A stretch of 35,950 nt of DNA from Parasitella parasitica. Lineage: Eukaryota; Mucoromycota; Mucoromycetes; Mucorales; Mucoraceae. Below are positions 20,411 to 28,297 of this stretch, one piece after another. Positions within the stretch are counted from its first letter, which is position 1. Each line of letters starts with the position of its first letter. Under the pieces are notes generated by a model. The model saw only the letters and a program-made list of their open reading frames with translations. It was not told the origin of the DNA and searched no databases. The stretch spans positions 56,416-92,365 of the forward strand of contig MU619363.1 of assembly GCA_025201805.1 (NCBI GenBank), read 5' to 3'. A program made the position numbers and the translations under genes.

Positions 20411-21736
20411 ATGGATCAATTTATTTTCGAAGATGGGAAAGGAAATCTCTACGATGAGCAGGGTGAATCAGTTGCTGTTCTCGCTATGGAAGTAGACGAC
20501 GAACAATATCCTTTGGATAATATAACCAACTTCAGTGACTATATGAACCTGAAGCCACCAGAAAAGCCGATTAAGAAAACAAAAGAAGATGGTTTGAAAC
20601 AAGAAGGTGGAAATGCAGAACCCGAGGAACCCAAGGGAACACGGTATCGATCATACAAGAGCGAAGATAAAGCCAAGTTCTTCTTTCTCGTATACGAGAA
20701 GCAAATGAGCATCCGTGCAGCCTGCAAAATGGTCAAAATCCCTCCCAGCACTGGCCAAAACTGGTACAAGAAGGGTGTGGAAAGTTTGGAGAATGATGAA
20801 GAGCTTTCTCACAAAAAAGTGGTCAAATCGGTTGGAAGACCACCAAAACTTCGTGAGGAGCATAAAGAGGCTTTGATCGGCATGGTGGATGCCAAACCAG
20901 ATCTAGTCTTGGAAGAAATGATGGATCAACTGAATGCTCAATTTATGGGTCTTGAAATTCGAAAGTCTGCTTTGCACGAGTTCTTGACAGAGAAATGCCA
21001 ATTTTCGCTTAAAAGGGCTCATTTCCACTCGGTAGAGCGAAATAGTCCTGAAAAAATTGAAGAAAGATACAACTGGGTCAAGCAATGGCAAGAAACTGAC
21101 ATGAATTTTACAAGTAATTGCGTATTTATTGATGAGACTGCATTCCATATCAACATGAAGCGCAACTATGCATGGTCGGTTAAAGGAGAGCGATCTGTTG
21201 TAAAGGTTCCCAAGACCCGAGCAAAAACTACGACAATTATCGGGGCCATATCACCCTTTGGCGTTGTTAATGTTAAGGTAAAGCTTCCGAAAGTTTATAC
21301 AGCACCTTCGAAAAAAAGAAAAGCTACAGGTGGCCCTATTCAGACTCAAGCAGGTAAGGGAGGAACTGTAACTGGACATTACTTCAATTTTGTCGCTAGC
21401 ACCTTGGATGTGATGGATAAATATAAGGAGTTTGAAGGCCATTATTTGATAATGGATAATGCACCTATCCACAAAAACAAAGACATACAATTGTATATTG
21501 AAAGCAGAGGGTATAGATGTGTCTATCTCCCACCTTATTCCCCTGAGCTTAATCCAATCGAGCAATTTTGGTCCATTGTGAAAAGCAAACTTAAAAGAGT
21601 GGCACTTTTGGAAGAAGAAACACTGTCCACTAGAATTTCTGATGCTTGTAACAAGGTGATGATCAGCGATCTAGAAGGATTTTGCAGATATTCTGCTTCC
21701 AAGTGGGATGACTGTTTAGAAAAAAAAAATATATAA
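20411..21736 (+). CDS. Tc1/mariner (DD34E) transposase
   Basis: Single-exon 441-aa transposase that should cut and paste the 1699-bp element. The N-terminal ~80 residues are acidic and poorly conserved. A helix-turn-helix region follows (about 80-140, with IRAACKMVKIPPSTGQNWYK), then a GRPPK basic motif (~142) and a second helix-turn-helix. The catalytic triad is complete: Asp ~241 in FIDETAFH, Asp ~349 in IMDNAPIH and Glu ~384 in YSPELNPIEQFW. Exactly 34 residues separate the last two, the Tc1 spacing. No stop or frameshift is present. The start at 20411 is the first ATG inside the left end. It ends in an A-rich stretch before the right repeat. Confidence 0.95.
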   Translation: MDQFIFEDGKGNLYDEQGESVAVLAMEVDDEQYPLDNITNFSDYMNLKPPEKPIKKTKEDGLKQEGGNAEPEEPKGTRYRSYKSEDKAKFFFLVYEKQMSIRAACKMVKIPPSTGQNWYKKGVESLENDEELSHKKVVKSVGRPPKLREEHKEALIGMVDAKPDLVLEEMMDQLNAQFMGLEIRKSALHEFLTEKCQFSLKRAHFHSVERNSPEKIEERYNWVKQWQETDMNFTSNCVFIDETAFHINMKRNYAWSVKGERSVVKVPKTRAKTTTIIGAISPFGVVNVKVKLPKVYTAPSKKRKATGGPIQTQAGKGGTVTGHYFNFVASTLDVMDKYKEFEGHYLIMDNAPIHKNKDIQLYIESRGYRCVYLPPYSPELNPIEQFWSIVKSKLKRVALLEEETLSTRISDACNKVMISDLEGFCRYSASKWDDCLEKKNI

Positions 21737-21768
21737 TAAATCTACACATTTGGTGCACAATGCACCAA

Positions 21769-21907
21769 GCACGAAATTTATTATGCAGCTGCGCCAAAAG
21801 CATTTTGGACAGTGCACCAAACTGATTTTCGTCGCTGCTTCAAAATGATTTTTTTTGGTGCACCAAACTGCTTTTTGTTAGTGCACCAATAATTTTCGGA
21901 AATAGTG
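21769..21907 (-). repeat. Right terminal inverted repeat
   Basis: Reverse complement of the left repeat over all 139 bases, including the same 8-A run and the 23-bp-period TTGGTGCAC cores. Just inside it, the sequence differs from the left arm and carries an extra GGTGCACAATGCACC palindrome around 21752-21766. Confidence 0.95.
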
Positions 21908-21909
21908 TA
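21908..21909. repeat. Target-site duplication TA (right)
   Basis: Second copy of the TA target, directly after the right terminal repeat. Confidence 0.9.
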
Positions 21910-22045
21910 CCAACCATCAAATACGTCCTCAAGTGATTCTACCAAACAACCTGTGCGCCCTGCAAATAGCTACTTCCACCTTGCTGGTGCAGGACTGGTT
22001 AATTATATCCCTCCCACCAATGCCGAAAAGGCATATATCTTTTAG

Positions 22046-22340
22046 CTGTGCAGATGGACCAGTGCTGATTTTTTGGGATCAAACAATGGATGGCAGACGG
22101 CATGGATCTCATAGCCTATTCCTGGGATATTGAACCGGGATCTACGATTAACGTGCACTGTCCATAAACTTGATCTAAAAATAGACAGCAAGTTGCATTT
22201 GATGCGAGTCGAACACATGGACATGAACATGGGAACACTTGATCTGAAGGTGGTTTTTAGAAAATGCTTGTCGTGTATAACATTCAAAATAATGCTACAA
22301 CATCACCTTTTCCTCTCGTTCTCTTAAATTACACATCAAT
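22046..22340 (+). other. Remnant coding-like sequence before the first T1 gene
   Basis: Contains a short frame reading CADGPVLIFWDQTMDGRRHG and SHSLFLGY that ends at 22133, and AT-rich sequence up to the ATG at 22341. It may be the 3' end of the interrupted reading frame or part of the promoter of the T1 gene. Not recognised. Confidence 0.3.
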
Positions 22341-22913
22341 ATGGCTTGCAACGTAAAAACTAGGCTCAATGTGGGCGGAAAAACCTTCCTTATAGGCTAC
22401 GATACCATCAAGAAATCTGCTGTTTTACAAAAGAAATATGGAAATAAACACAATGTGGGCACTTTATCTGATACTAGCAATGATGCTGGAGACGATGAAG
22501 ACGATGAAGACGATGAAGAAATTGAACCATTAGATATTTTTATTGACAGAGACGGCCAGCTATTTCAAGGAATTCTGGAATATTGGAGATCCCAAACCGT
22601 CCCCTCAAAGGATGTAGAGTACTTGAACAAGTTGAGACTCGAGGCCTGTTATTTCTGCGCTCATGATTTGGTTTTGAAAGTAGATGAAATCCTTAAGGAG
22701 AACGACATTAATGACGACGACTTTGAGTATCAGGCCATCCAGCACCCGTTCCAAAGCAATTATCTGATCAAGCCAAGCGAGGGCGAACTAAAGCCGTTCG
22801 AAGAAGATGCCACCATTGTATCTGCGTACAAGTATTGTCTCTCTCCGAATGTGTTTGAATCAAGACTGGTTATCCAGCGTCCTCGTAAAAGATGCAAACT
22901 GGCTGAAAACTAG
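22341..22913 (+). CDS. KCTD-like T1/BTB domain protein (first copy)
   Basis: 190-aa single-exon protein. The T1 (potassium-channel tetramerisation, BTB-like) fold is visible: RLNVGGKTFLIGYDTIKKS near the start, then FIDRDGQLFQGILEYWRS and VEYLNKLRLEACYFCAHDLV. No membrane segment or ion pore follows, so this is a soluble KCTD-type protein and not a channel. KCTD proteins often act as oligomeric adaptors for cullin-3 ubiquitin ligases; that role is inferred. A repeated GAYGAT block encodes an acidic DDEDDEDDEE insert between the first strands and the FIDRDG motif. The C-terminal ~70 residues are unique and end in a basic patch (RPRKRCK). A related gene follows 170 bases downstream. Confidence 0.8.
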   Translation: MACNVKTRLNVGGKTFLIGYDTIKKSAVLQKKYGNKHNVGTLSDTSNDAGDDEDDEDDEEIEPLDIFIDRDGQLFQGILEYWRSQTVPSKDVEYLNKLRLEACYFCAHDLVLKVDEILKENDINDDDFEYQAIQHPFQSNYLIKPSEGELKPFEEDATIVSAYKYCLSPNVFESRLVIQRPRKRCKLAEN

Positions 22914-23004
22914 TATTTTATCTGCATAATCTATTGAAATTTGAATAAAGATGATAAAATCAAATGACTGATTAATTTGACGACATGCTGGTGTATGTAT
23001 TCCT

Positions 23005-23030
23005 AGCTTTTTTTTTTAAAAAAAAAAGCT
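23005..23030. terminator. Perfect 26-bp palindrome AGC-T10-A10-GCT
   Basis: A perfect inverted repeat with no loop, in the 170-base gap between the two T1 genes. It could form a cruciform or an RNA hairpin and might mark transcript 3' ends or arise by slippage. The terminator label is only a guess. Confidence 0.35.
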
Positions 23031-23083
23031 TGCTGGCCGACACTTGAATTACACTTTATTTTTCGTCTTTACCTCTTGTTAGA

Positions 23084-23671
23084 ATGATTTCCTCAAATTT
23101 GTCTTTTTCCTCCACCGACAGCGAAGATGATATGGACATTGTCAAATTGAATGTGGGCGGTGAACTTTTCATGACATATCGTAATACAATAATGAAGTCT
23201 GATGCAACTCATCTTATCAATTTGGTGAATCAATCAGCACAAGATGAAATATACATCGATCGCAGTAGTGAGCTGTTTCAGGATATCATGCTTTATATCA
23301 GAGAAAGCGTTATCCTGGTCAAAGATCTAAAGAAGCTTCACGCTCTTGCAAAAGAAGCAGTATTTTACGATACCAAAAGCATGGTCAGAAAGCTGGAGAC
23401 AGTCATAGTTGAAGCTGAAGAGTTGCAAAAAAAACAAATGACCAAGCCCAAAGTTGTGCTAAAAGATATCCTTAAAATGTCTAATACGTTCCAACAATCT
23501 ACAGTAGCTTCACCAAAGTATAGGATTATTGAAGAACAGGATGGCGTTTCCCAAGAGTACCATCTGATTGATATTGTATATGTTAAGGATATCAACAGAT
23601 GTTTTGATCATGGTAAGGCTTACTGCTCCTGCTCTTCCACTCCTAAATTAGTCCTGGTATCAAGAGACTAA
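23084..23671 (+). CDS. KCTD-like T1/BTB domain protein (second, diverged copy)
   Basis: 195-aa single-exon protein with the same T1 core as its neighbour: VKLNVGGELFMTYRNTIMKS, IYIDRSSELFQDIMLYIRES and LKKLHALAKEAVFYDTKSMV. The canonical DRDG turn has become DRSS, and the acidic insert of the first copy is missing. A Ser/Asp-rich leader precedes the domain. The C-terminal half has no recognised domain and contains a CSCSS cluster. Tandem position and shared core suggest old duplication, but divergence is high. Function unknown; an adaptor role is inferred from the family. Confidence 0.75.
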   Translation: MISSNLSFSSTDSEDDMDIVKLNVGGELFMTYRNTIMKSDATHLINLVNQSAQDEIYIDRSSELFQDIMLYIRESVILVKDLKKLHALAKEAVFYDTKSMVRKLETVIVEAEELQKKQMTKPKVVLKDILKMSNTFQQSTVASPKYRIIEEQDGVSQEYHLIDIVYVKDINRCFDHGKAYCSCSSTPKLVLVSRD

Positions 23672-23840
23672 AATTCGAATTCATAGCGACCATAATACTG
23701 TATTTTTTTTGGACGAAGTCCAGACTCTTGGAAAATAAAATTTGCGACTTGTTCTTCACCACTTGATCTATCTAACTTTTTAACGGAAAAAACGTATAAC
23801 AATTTCCAAAGAAGAGGCCAGCTGTATTTTTTATTGCAGA

Positions 23841-24062
23841 GCATCCGAAGAAGAAAACGTCAAGATTTGTATCCAAAACATTGAAGTTTCACCAAAAGAT
23901 GTCGATCTCTGTTATAACAACAATCCACATGAGCTTTGTAGGTTGGGTAAAGTTGGTTCACCTAACTTTTACAAGCTATATAAATCCAAACAAGTAATAA
24001 TTGAAGAAGCAGCTAAGAGTAATGACAAAGAAGACATAGTACTTAGTAAAGCTAGAAAGTAA
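23841..24062 (+). pseudogene. Unrecognised coding-like fragment
   Basis: A frame without ATG reads ASEEENVKICIQNIEVSPKD and later NPHELCRLGKVGSPNFYKLY, ending in TAA at 24062. It has balanced, protein-like composition unlike the surrounding AT-rich sequence. It could be an exon of the spliced relic that begins near 24490, or a separate fossil. Confidence 0.3.
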
Positions 24063-24089
24063 TTTTTTAAACCTCAATTCTATAAGAGT

Positions 24090-24479
24090 TTAGGTGTTTT
24101 CAAGATGTTGAGAATTTGGAATGATTCTCACTTTGGTATCGGCAGTGGAGAGTCCATAATTTAGATGCACATGTCCTGTGAAAAGAAAACCAGCAAAAAG
24201 CAGTGATGCTGTAGTGATTTTGCTGGCGAATATGACACTATCGTCCATAACACACCATCTTTAAGAGACATCCAAAGCTGCAAAATAGGTTGCTGAATTC
24301 ACAAAATGTGCTACTATGTCCTTATAAGATACAGAAACTATATAACGTGAGTCAAAAAGATATTCCTCTGGTGGTCGATATTTATAATAACCATTTGGAA
24401 ATTCACATACAAATTTGACAAAAAAGCTCCTTTGGGGTCTAGTCGGTGGTTGAACCAGGCCAACCCGAACGAAAAACAT
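24090..24479 (-). other. Two short minus-strand coding-like frames
   Basis: From the ATG at 24479 a 72-codon frame reads GLVQPPTRPQRSFFVKFVCE and FPNGYYKYRPPEEYLFDSRY. From the ATG at 24248 a 52-codon frame has a hydrophobic stretch, ASLLFAGFLFTG, and ends RIIPNSQHLENT. They are in different frames, separated by a stop, and could be exons of one small membrane or secreted protein, or fossils. No family recognised. Confidence 0.2.
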
Positions 24480-24489
24480 CAAAGACGGG

Positions 24490-25089
24490 AAAGGAAGCTA
24501 GAAGCAGAAGCAGACAGTTAAAGGTTCTAGATGACACGTTCTATAGTAAGTTTAAAAATGAGGTTAATAATAAAAAATAGCTAATTCTTGTTTTATAGTT
24601 TCTGTAGTAGAGACCGTGTTTGATGTATTGCCAAGTTTCCATTCAAAAATAGGTGTTATGAATAAAGACGGATACCAAAGAAATAGGTATTGCAAAGAAT
24701 CCATTGCTGGTTTCACCCAGTAATTCAACAATTTCGAAAATGTGATTTGGAAAATAAGGATGTCAAATTAAATAGTGTCCATGGCAACACAACAGATTTA
24801 TTGAAGTTCCTCGACAACAATATCAAAATCTGTGTCATAGCCATTGACTATGCAGGTTTAACAACCAACATGACAGATCTCAAAAAACTGTCAAGGTAGC
24901 AAAGAGCGTAAATTCTAAAATCAGTAATAAATTTATAAGAATCTTGTATCCAGAGACAACTCAAGCCTGCAAAAAATATCTATCGATCAGTACTTTTATG
25001 ACAATCGGTTCAAGTATTTCGATAGTGTCCAGCTGCTGAATAATCCTGAAGATCTTAAACTGTTTAATTGTCACCCAGCTTCAAAATAA
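24490..25089 (+). pseudogene. Unrecognised spliced gene relic
   Basis: Plus-strand exons with good splice signals. Exon A ends RQLKVLDDTFY at 24545; intron 24546-24598 (GTAAGT...ATAG, 53 bases) follows. Exon B reads VVETVFDVLPSFHSKIGV and NKDGYQRNRYCKESIAGF, then needs one frameshift to continue KCDLENKDVKLNSVHGN and ICVIAIDYAGLTTNMTDLKK. Intron 24896-24953 (58 bases) follows, and exon C (SLQKISIDQYFYDNRFKYFD) ends at TAA 25087-25089. Preserved splicing with a single frameshift suggests a recently dead gene, or sequence error in a live one. Family not recognised; the setting beside mobile elements suggests a repeated accessory family. Confidence 0.4.
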
Positions 25090-27250
25090 AGGGGTAAATA
25101 CAATTGAAATCACAAAATTTGAGTTTTCTAATCTGCATAGTTTTCTACCAAATGCAAGCTGCTACGATGTTTATTATATCTCAAAGGGTTTGAATTAGTT
25201 CTTTCATCTCAATGTAATAGAGGTTTGTATGGATCTTTTCGAAACAAATGTTGACATCTTTAAAGCTTTCCGTTTTTTGGAGACTTATGTCTACGTTTGA
25301 TTCAGTATACTCGAGGCAAAAGAAAATACATAGTGCTTGTTCTCTTGTTATGTTTTCGACCATATAATAATGTATAGCTACACATTTATAATAAAGCAGC
25401 TTTGATATCTACATAAATGTGAGTAAACTGTTATAGCTGTTCCTAAGGGAAATCGGCTTGCTTTATGATAATTTAAGGTGTTAAATTTTCTCACTAGTAC
25501 AGAAACGTCGTATTTACACTGTCTCTACTCCTAACGTTTGCTTTCATACTAGCTCAATCTGTGCTTTCAAATTATACAAATTTCCTTTACAAAATCCAAA
25601 AGTTTGCCAAGTTTATCGCTTATCAAATAAGACCTGCTTGAGAAGTGTGGACAGGAATACTATGCACGATAATGAAGATTTAATAGAAAAAACAATATTT
25701 CTTTATTTCTTTAGTTTAGAAGCAAAAGAACCAAATTTAGCGTTCGTCAATTAGAGCGAGCATCTACTAAAGCATCAGTGTCTTATATCCCAACTAAGCG
25801 AGTGCGAGTTCAAGAAATACCACTGACAAGCGAGCAAGCAAGCGAGTAGCCTTAAATAATTGAACCAACCAAGCAAACCTCAAGCGAGAATTTTCCTTGA
25901 CTTCATTTGATGTCGCAGCTATCAAATAAAAATGTCAATGTCGCAGTAAAATCACCCCAGGAAATCTGCAAAACAGAAAACATCTAAAGCAACAAACGAA
26001 TGCTATAGTTAGGACCCAAATTCTGTAGTACCACCAAAGGAATTGGCTTTAACGAGGCCACCAGGATCCCACCCTGGAGTACATCACTAAGTCGGCATGA
26101 ATTTACTGCTCCCATATTCCTGCTAGGCATCAAATGTGAGTGTTGTCGATTCTGACGAGGTCGTAATGGTTTTTACTCGCTAATGCACAGTTAAACAAAT
26201 CAAAAGATGAGTAGAGGGATGATGGAAGTTCACGACAAACCTACACCCCCAGAATTCTTGCTAATGGTTGAATGAAGGGCATAGATCTTTTTGACAGAGG
26301 AACCAGAATACAAAGCACAAAGGAAACCAAAGAAGTGAAGAGTTGAAAAGATGGCATCTAATTGTTTAGAAAGCAAGCATTATGGCAAAGCTCTAATCCT
26401 ACATTTGTAGCCGAGCTTGCAGAAATTGTTATCAATACAGTACACGGACATCAAGTGTTTATGAAACATTTGAGGAAATGGCTATTATTTTGCTAAATAT
26501 AGTCGTAAATGCTAAGCAGAAACTGTACAGCCATTATCCTCCAAAAAGATCACTTATAGAAGGAGCTCTTGTGTCGTCTTGTAGCACTGTCAACAAATAA
26601 GACTTTAATCGTTAAACCAATCTATCCGACTTGGTTACAATTCCGGTATATGCCGCCCTCCATTCTTACTCAATCAACTCATCAGAGCATTCTACTGATC
26701 CAAAAACTCTTTAAAAAGCGCTCCTCTGATACCGTTATTACATCACGTTTACTGTAATCGTACTTTATCAACGAGTCGATTTTTTATAAAATGCATACAA
26801 AAAATACGTTTTCAAATAAACTTTAATATCTGCATTTCATAAAGTTGCATACAAATATCAAAGATCTTGTAATAGAAATTAAGGACCAAAACCGATAACA
26901 AAGTAAGCAAATTTGGAAAAAAAACTTACAGTTGCCGCCAGGATATCATGATCATCAGCGTTTGATCTACTAGGTTGATTGAACAATCAAATAAATCTGC
27001 AACTATATCTCACTAATCGGTTCAGATGCATATGATATGTTGAGAATTATTTTGATGCTGAATAGCGGTATCAACATCTATAGAGTTGGTTGATTTAAGA
27101 AACATTTAGTATTTGCATTTTGAACGTAAATGATAATACTGTACATGGTGATGTATTTAATTTGTACTCCGTGCAACCATTTTCTATTTTGCAATCTCTT
27201 CCGTCTGCACTTTTTCTTCTTTCTTTCCTTCGTCATTTGAGAAACCAACA
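25090..27250. other. Intergenic region, no recognisable gene
   Basis: AT-rich sequence with stops in all frames. Around 25740-25860 a frame reads QLERASTKASVSYIPTKRVR followed by a GCGAGCAAGCAAGCGAG stretch, possibly a fossil of a repeated element. A frame near 26569 is unsupported. The last ~100 bases, with CT-rich runs at 27200-27240, look like the promoter and leader of the DUF202 gene. Confidence 0.5.
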
Positions 27251-27687
27251 ATGCTATACAATAAAGAAAAGCTAGTTAGAGGACATCGTAGAGAATCAGC
27301 ATCTTTTACTCTTGTTGAATTACAAGATTTAAGAGGTCAGATTGAATAATACAAAAGAGAGTGTAACTCACATCTAAATACATTGTTTATTGTCATGTAG
27401 CCCACCAAAGGACATTTGAAGGTGCATATTGGAGAACTGCCTTGGCTGCCTTTTCTTCTGGGTTACTCATCTTGAAAGTATTCACTAGAGAGTTTTATAA
27501 AATTGGCATCACATTTTTTGTTTTTGGATTAGCCATGTTGGCTATTGCTTTATGGCGTAGACGAACTTCATTTGATGTATTCGATTCGACAATTCCATAT
27601 AAAACAAGTGGTGATTGGGTTATTCTAACAACGATTGTAACCATGGCAACATATATTGTATTACTAGTTTTACTATGGAATCTTTAA
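27251..27687 (+). CDS. DUF202-family small membrane protein
   Basis: 123-aa protein from two exons, 27251-27335 and 27401-27687, with a 65-base intron (GTCAGA donor, GTAACTCAC branch region, ATGTAG acceptor). The soluble start MLYNKEKLVRGHRRES precedes an AHQRTFEGAYWRTALAAF motif entering the first of three hydrophobic segments (SSGLLILKV; ITFFVFGLAMLAIALW; VILTTIVTMATYIVLLVLLW). The RTF...R.A pattern and three-helix layout match DUF202 (PF02656), the family of the transmembrane part of vacuolar VTC polyphosphate polymerase subunits. It lacks an SPX domain, so a VTC1-like role is possible but unproven. Confidence 0.75.
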
Positions 27688-27764
27688 GATGTGTACACAC
27701 AGGAACAAAACAACAAAACAACAAGCATACCCCTCATCTCATTTTTATTATCATCATCATCATT

Positions 27765-27793
27765 TTTATTGTTATTGTTATTGTTATTGTTAT
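27765..27793 (+). repeat. TTATTG microsatellite
   Basis: About five hexamer units of TTATTG, preceded by a short ATC repeat. It lies in the 3' region of the DUF202 gene. Confidence 0.85.
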
Positions 27794-27972
27794 GATTCTC
27801 GCTTCCTATGTCGAAAATTGAATATTATATGATAACCTACCCATTCTTACTGTAAACACTATCTTTTTTTATAGATCTTTTTGCAAATATATTAAAAATA
27901 AAAACGGCGGATATATTCTGACTACAAGACCCGGTTCCACAGCTGATGAATTAACACAAATGGGCGGTTCCT

Positions 27973-28092
27973 CACGTGTGTAGTTGAAGATTGTGCAAAC
28001 AAGTGTGCGAAAATTATGTTGCGAAATTAATTTTTACTAGGAAATCAAGTACATAGTAGAGGTTGTCATGAACTGACAAGCTGCAACACGTG
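27973..28092. promoter_or_regulatory. Two CACGTG E-boxes before the IP6-kinase gene
   Basis: CACGTG at 27973-27978 and 28087-28092, about 320 and 205 bases upstream of the start codon. This is the core bound by Pho4-type bHLH phosphate regulators in yeast, where inositol pyrophosphates feed back on that pathway. Hexamers of this kind also occur by chance (others near 29605, 34831 and 35227), so regulation is only suggested. Confidence 0.25.
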
Positions 28093-28297
28093 CGATTCTA
28101 CAGGATTTTAAATGAATTCTACCAATGGAATTGGCCATGAAGCCGATATTTGGAGTCTGATTCATCAGAAGGGCATTATTCTTTTTCCTTGAAATATATA
28201 AAGAAAAAAACTAGAGTGGGTTTCGTTTTTCCTCCTTCTTTCTTTATTTTATTTTTTTCTTTTTTACCCTTTTTTCTCTTTTCAAACACAATACACA

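Larger units (their letters stand above)
20209..21907 (+). mobile_element. Complete Tc1/mariner-like DNA transposon, 1699 bp
   Basis: The element has 139-bp terminal inverted repeats (20209-20347 and 21769-21907) that I compared base by base and found identical. It has TA duplications on both sides and one intact transposase gene at 20411-21736. Identical ends, an open frame and a clean target site point to a recent insertion that may still be capable of movement. The ends begin CACTATTTCCG. Confidence 0.96.
19736..22045 (+). pseudogene. Unrecognised spliced reading frame split by the Tc1/mariner insertion
   Basis: A plus-strand frame reads through VEHFSIVDCFKAVGIADQN, KCPTQRWAHEQIDSQFMV-like sequence and SRSYLKYQRDLLK to a GTAGAC donor (intron 20083-20134, 52 bases, with a CTCAAC branch site). 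It resumes KQDSPSTIPCKRSAIDS and meets the transposon at the TA at 20207. If the element and one TA copy are skipped, the frame continues exactly at 21910 as QPSNTSSSDSTKQPVRP and runs to a TAG at 22043. One in-frame TAA occurs near 19998, so the frame was probably already decaying or has another intron. No family recognised. From 22046 a further frame reads CADGPVLIFWDQTMDG, perhaps its continuation after a frameshift. Confidence 0.5.
27688..28297. other. Intergenic region upstream of the inositol kinase gene
   Basis: Holds a (TTATTG)n microsatellite near 27765-27793 and two CACGTG boxes at 27973-27978 and 28087-28092. A strongly pyrimidine-rich stretch (28230-28285) just before the ATG at 28298 probably marks the transcription start. 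No gene seen. Confidence 0.6.

Noticed and set aside
27973..28092. CACGTG pair as a proven phosphate-response promoter
   Set aside because: A hexamer is expected about nine times in a window this size, and several others are present; kept only as a weak lead.
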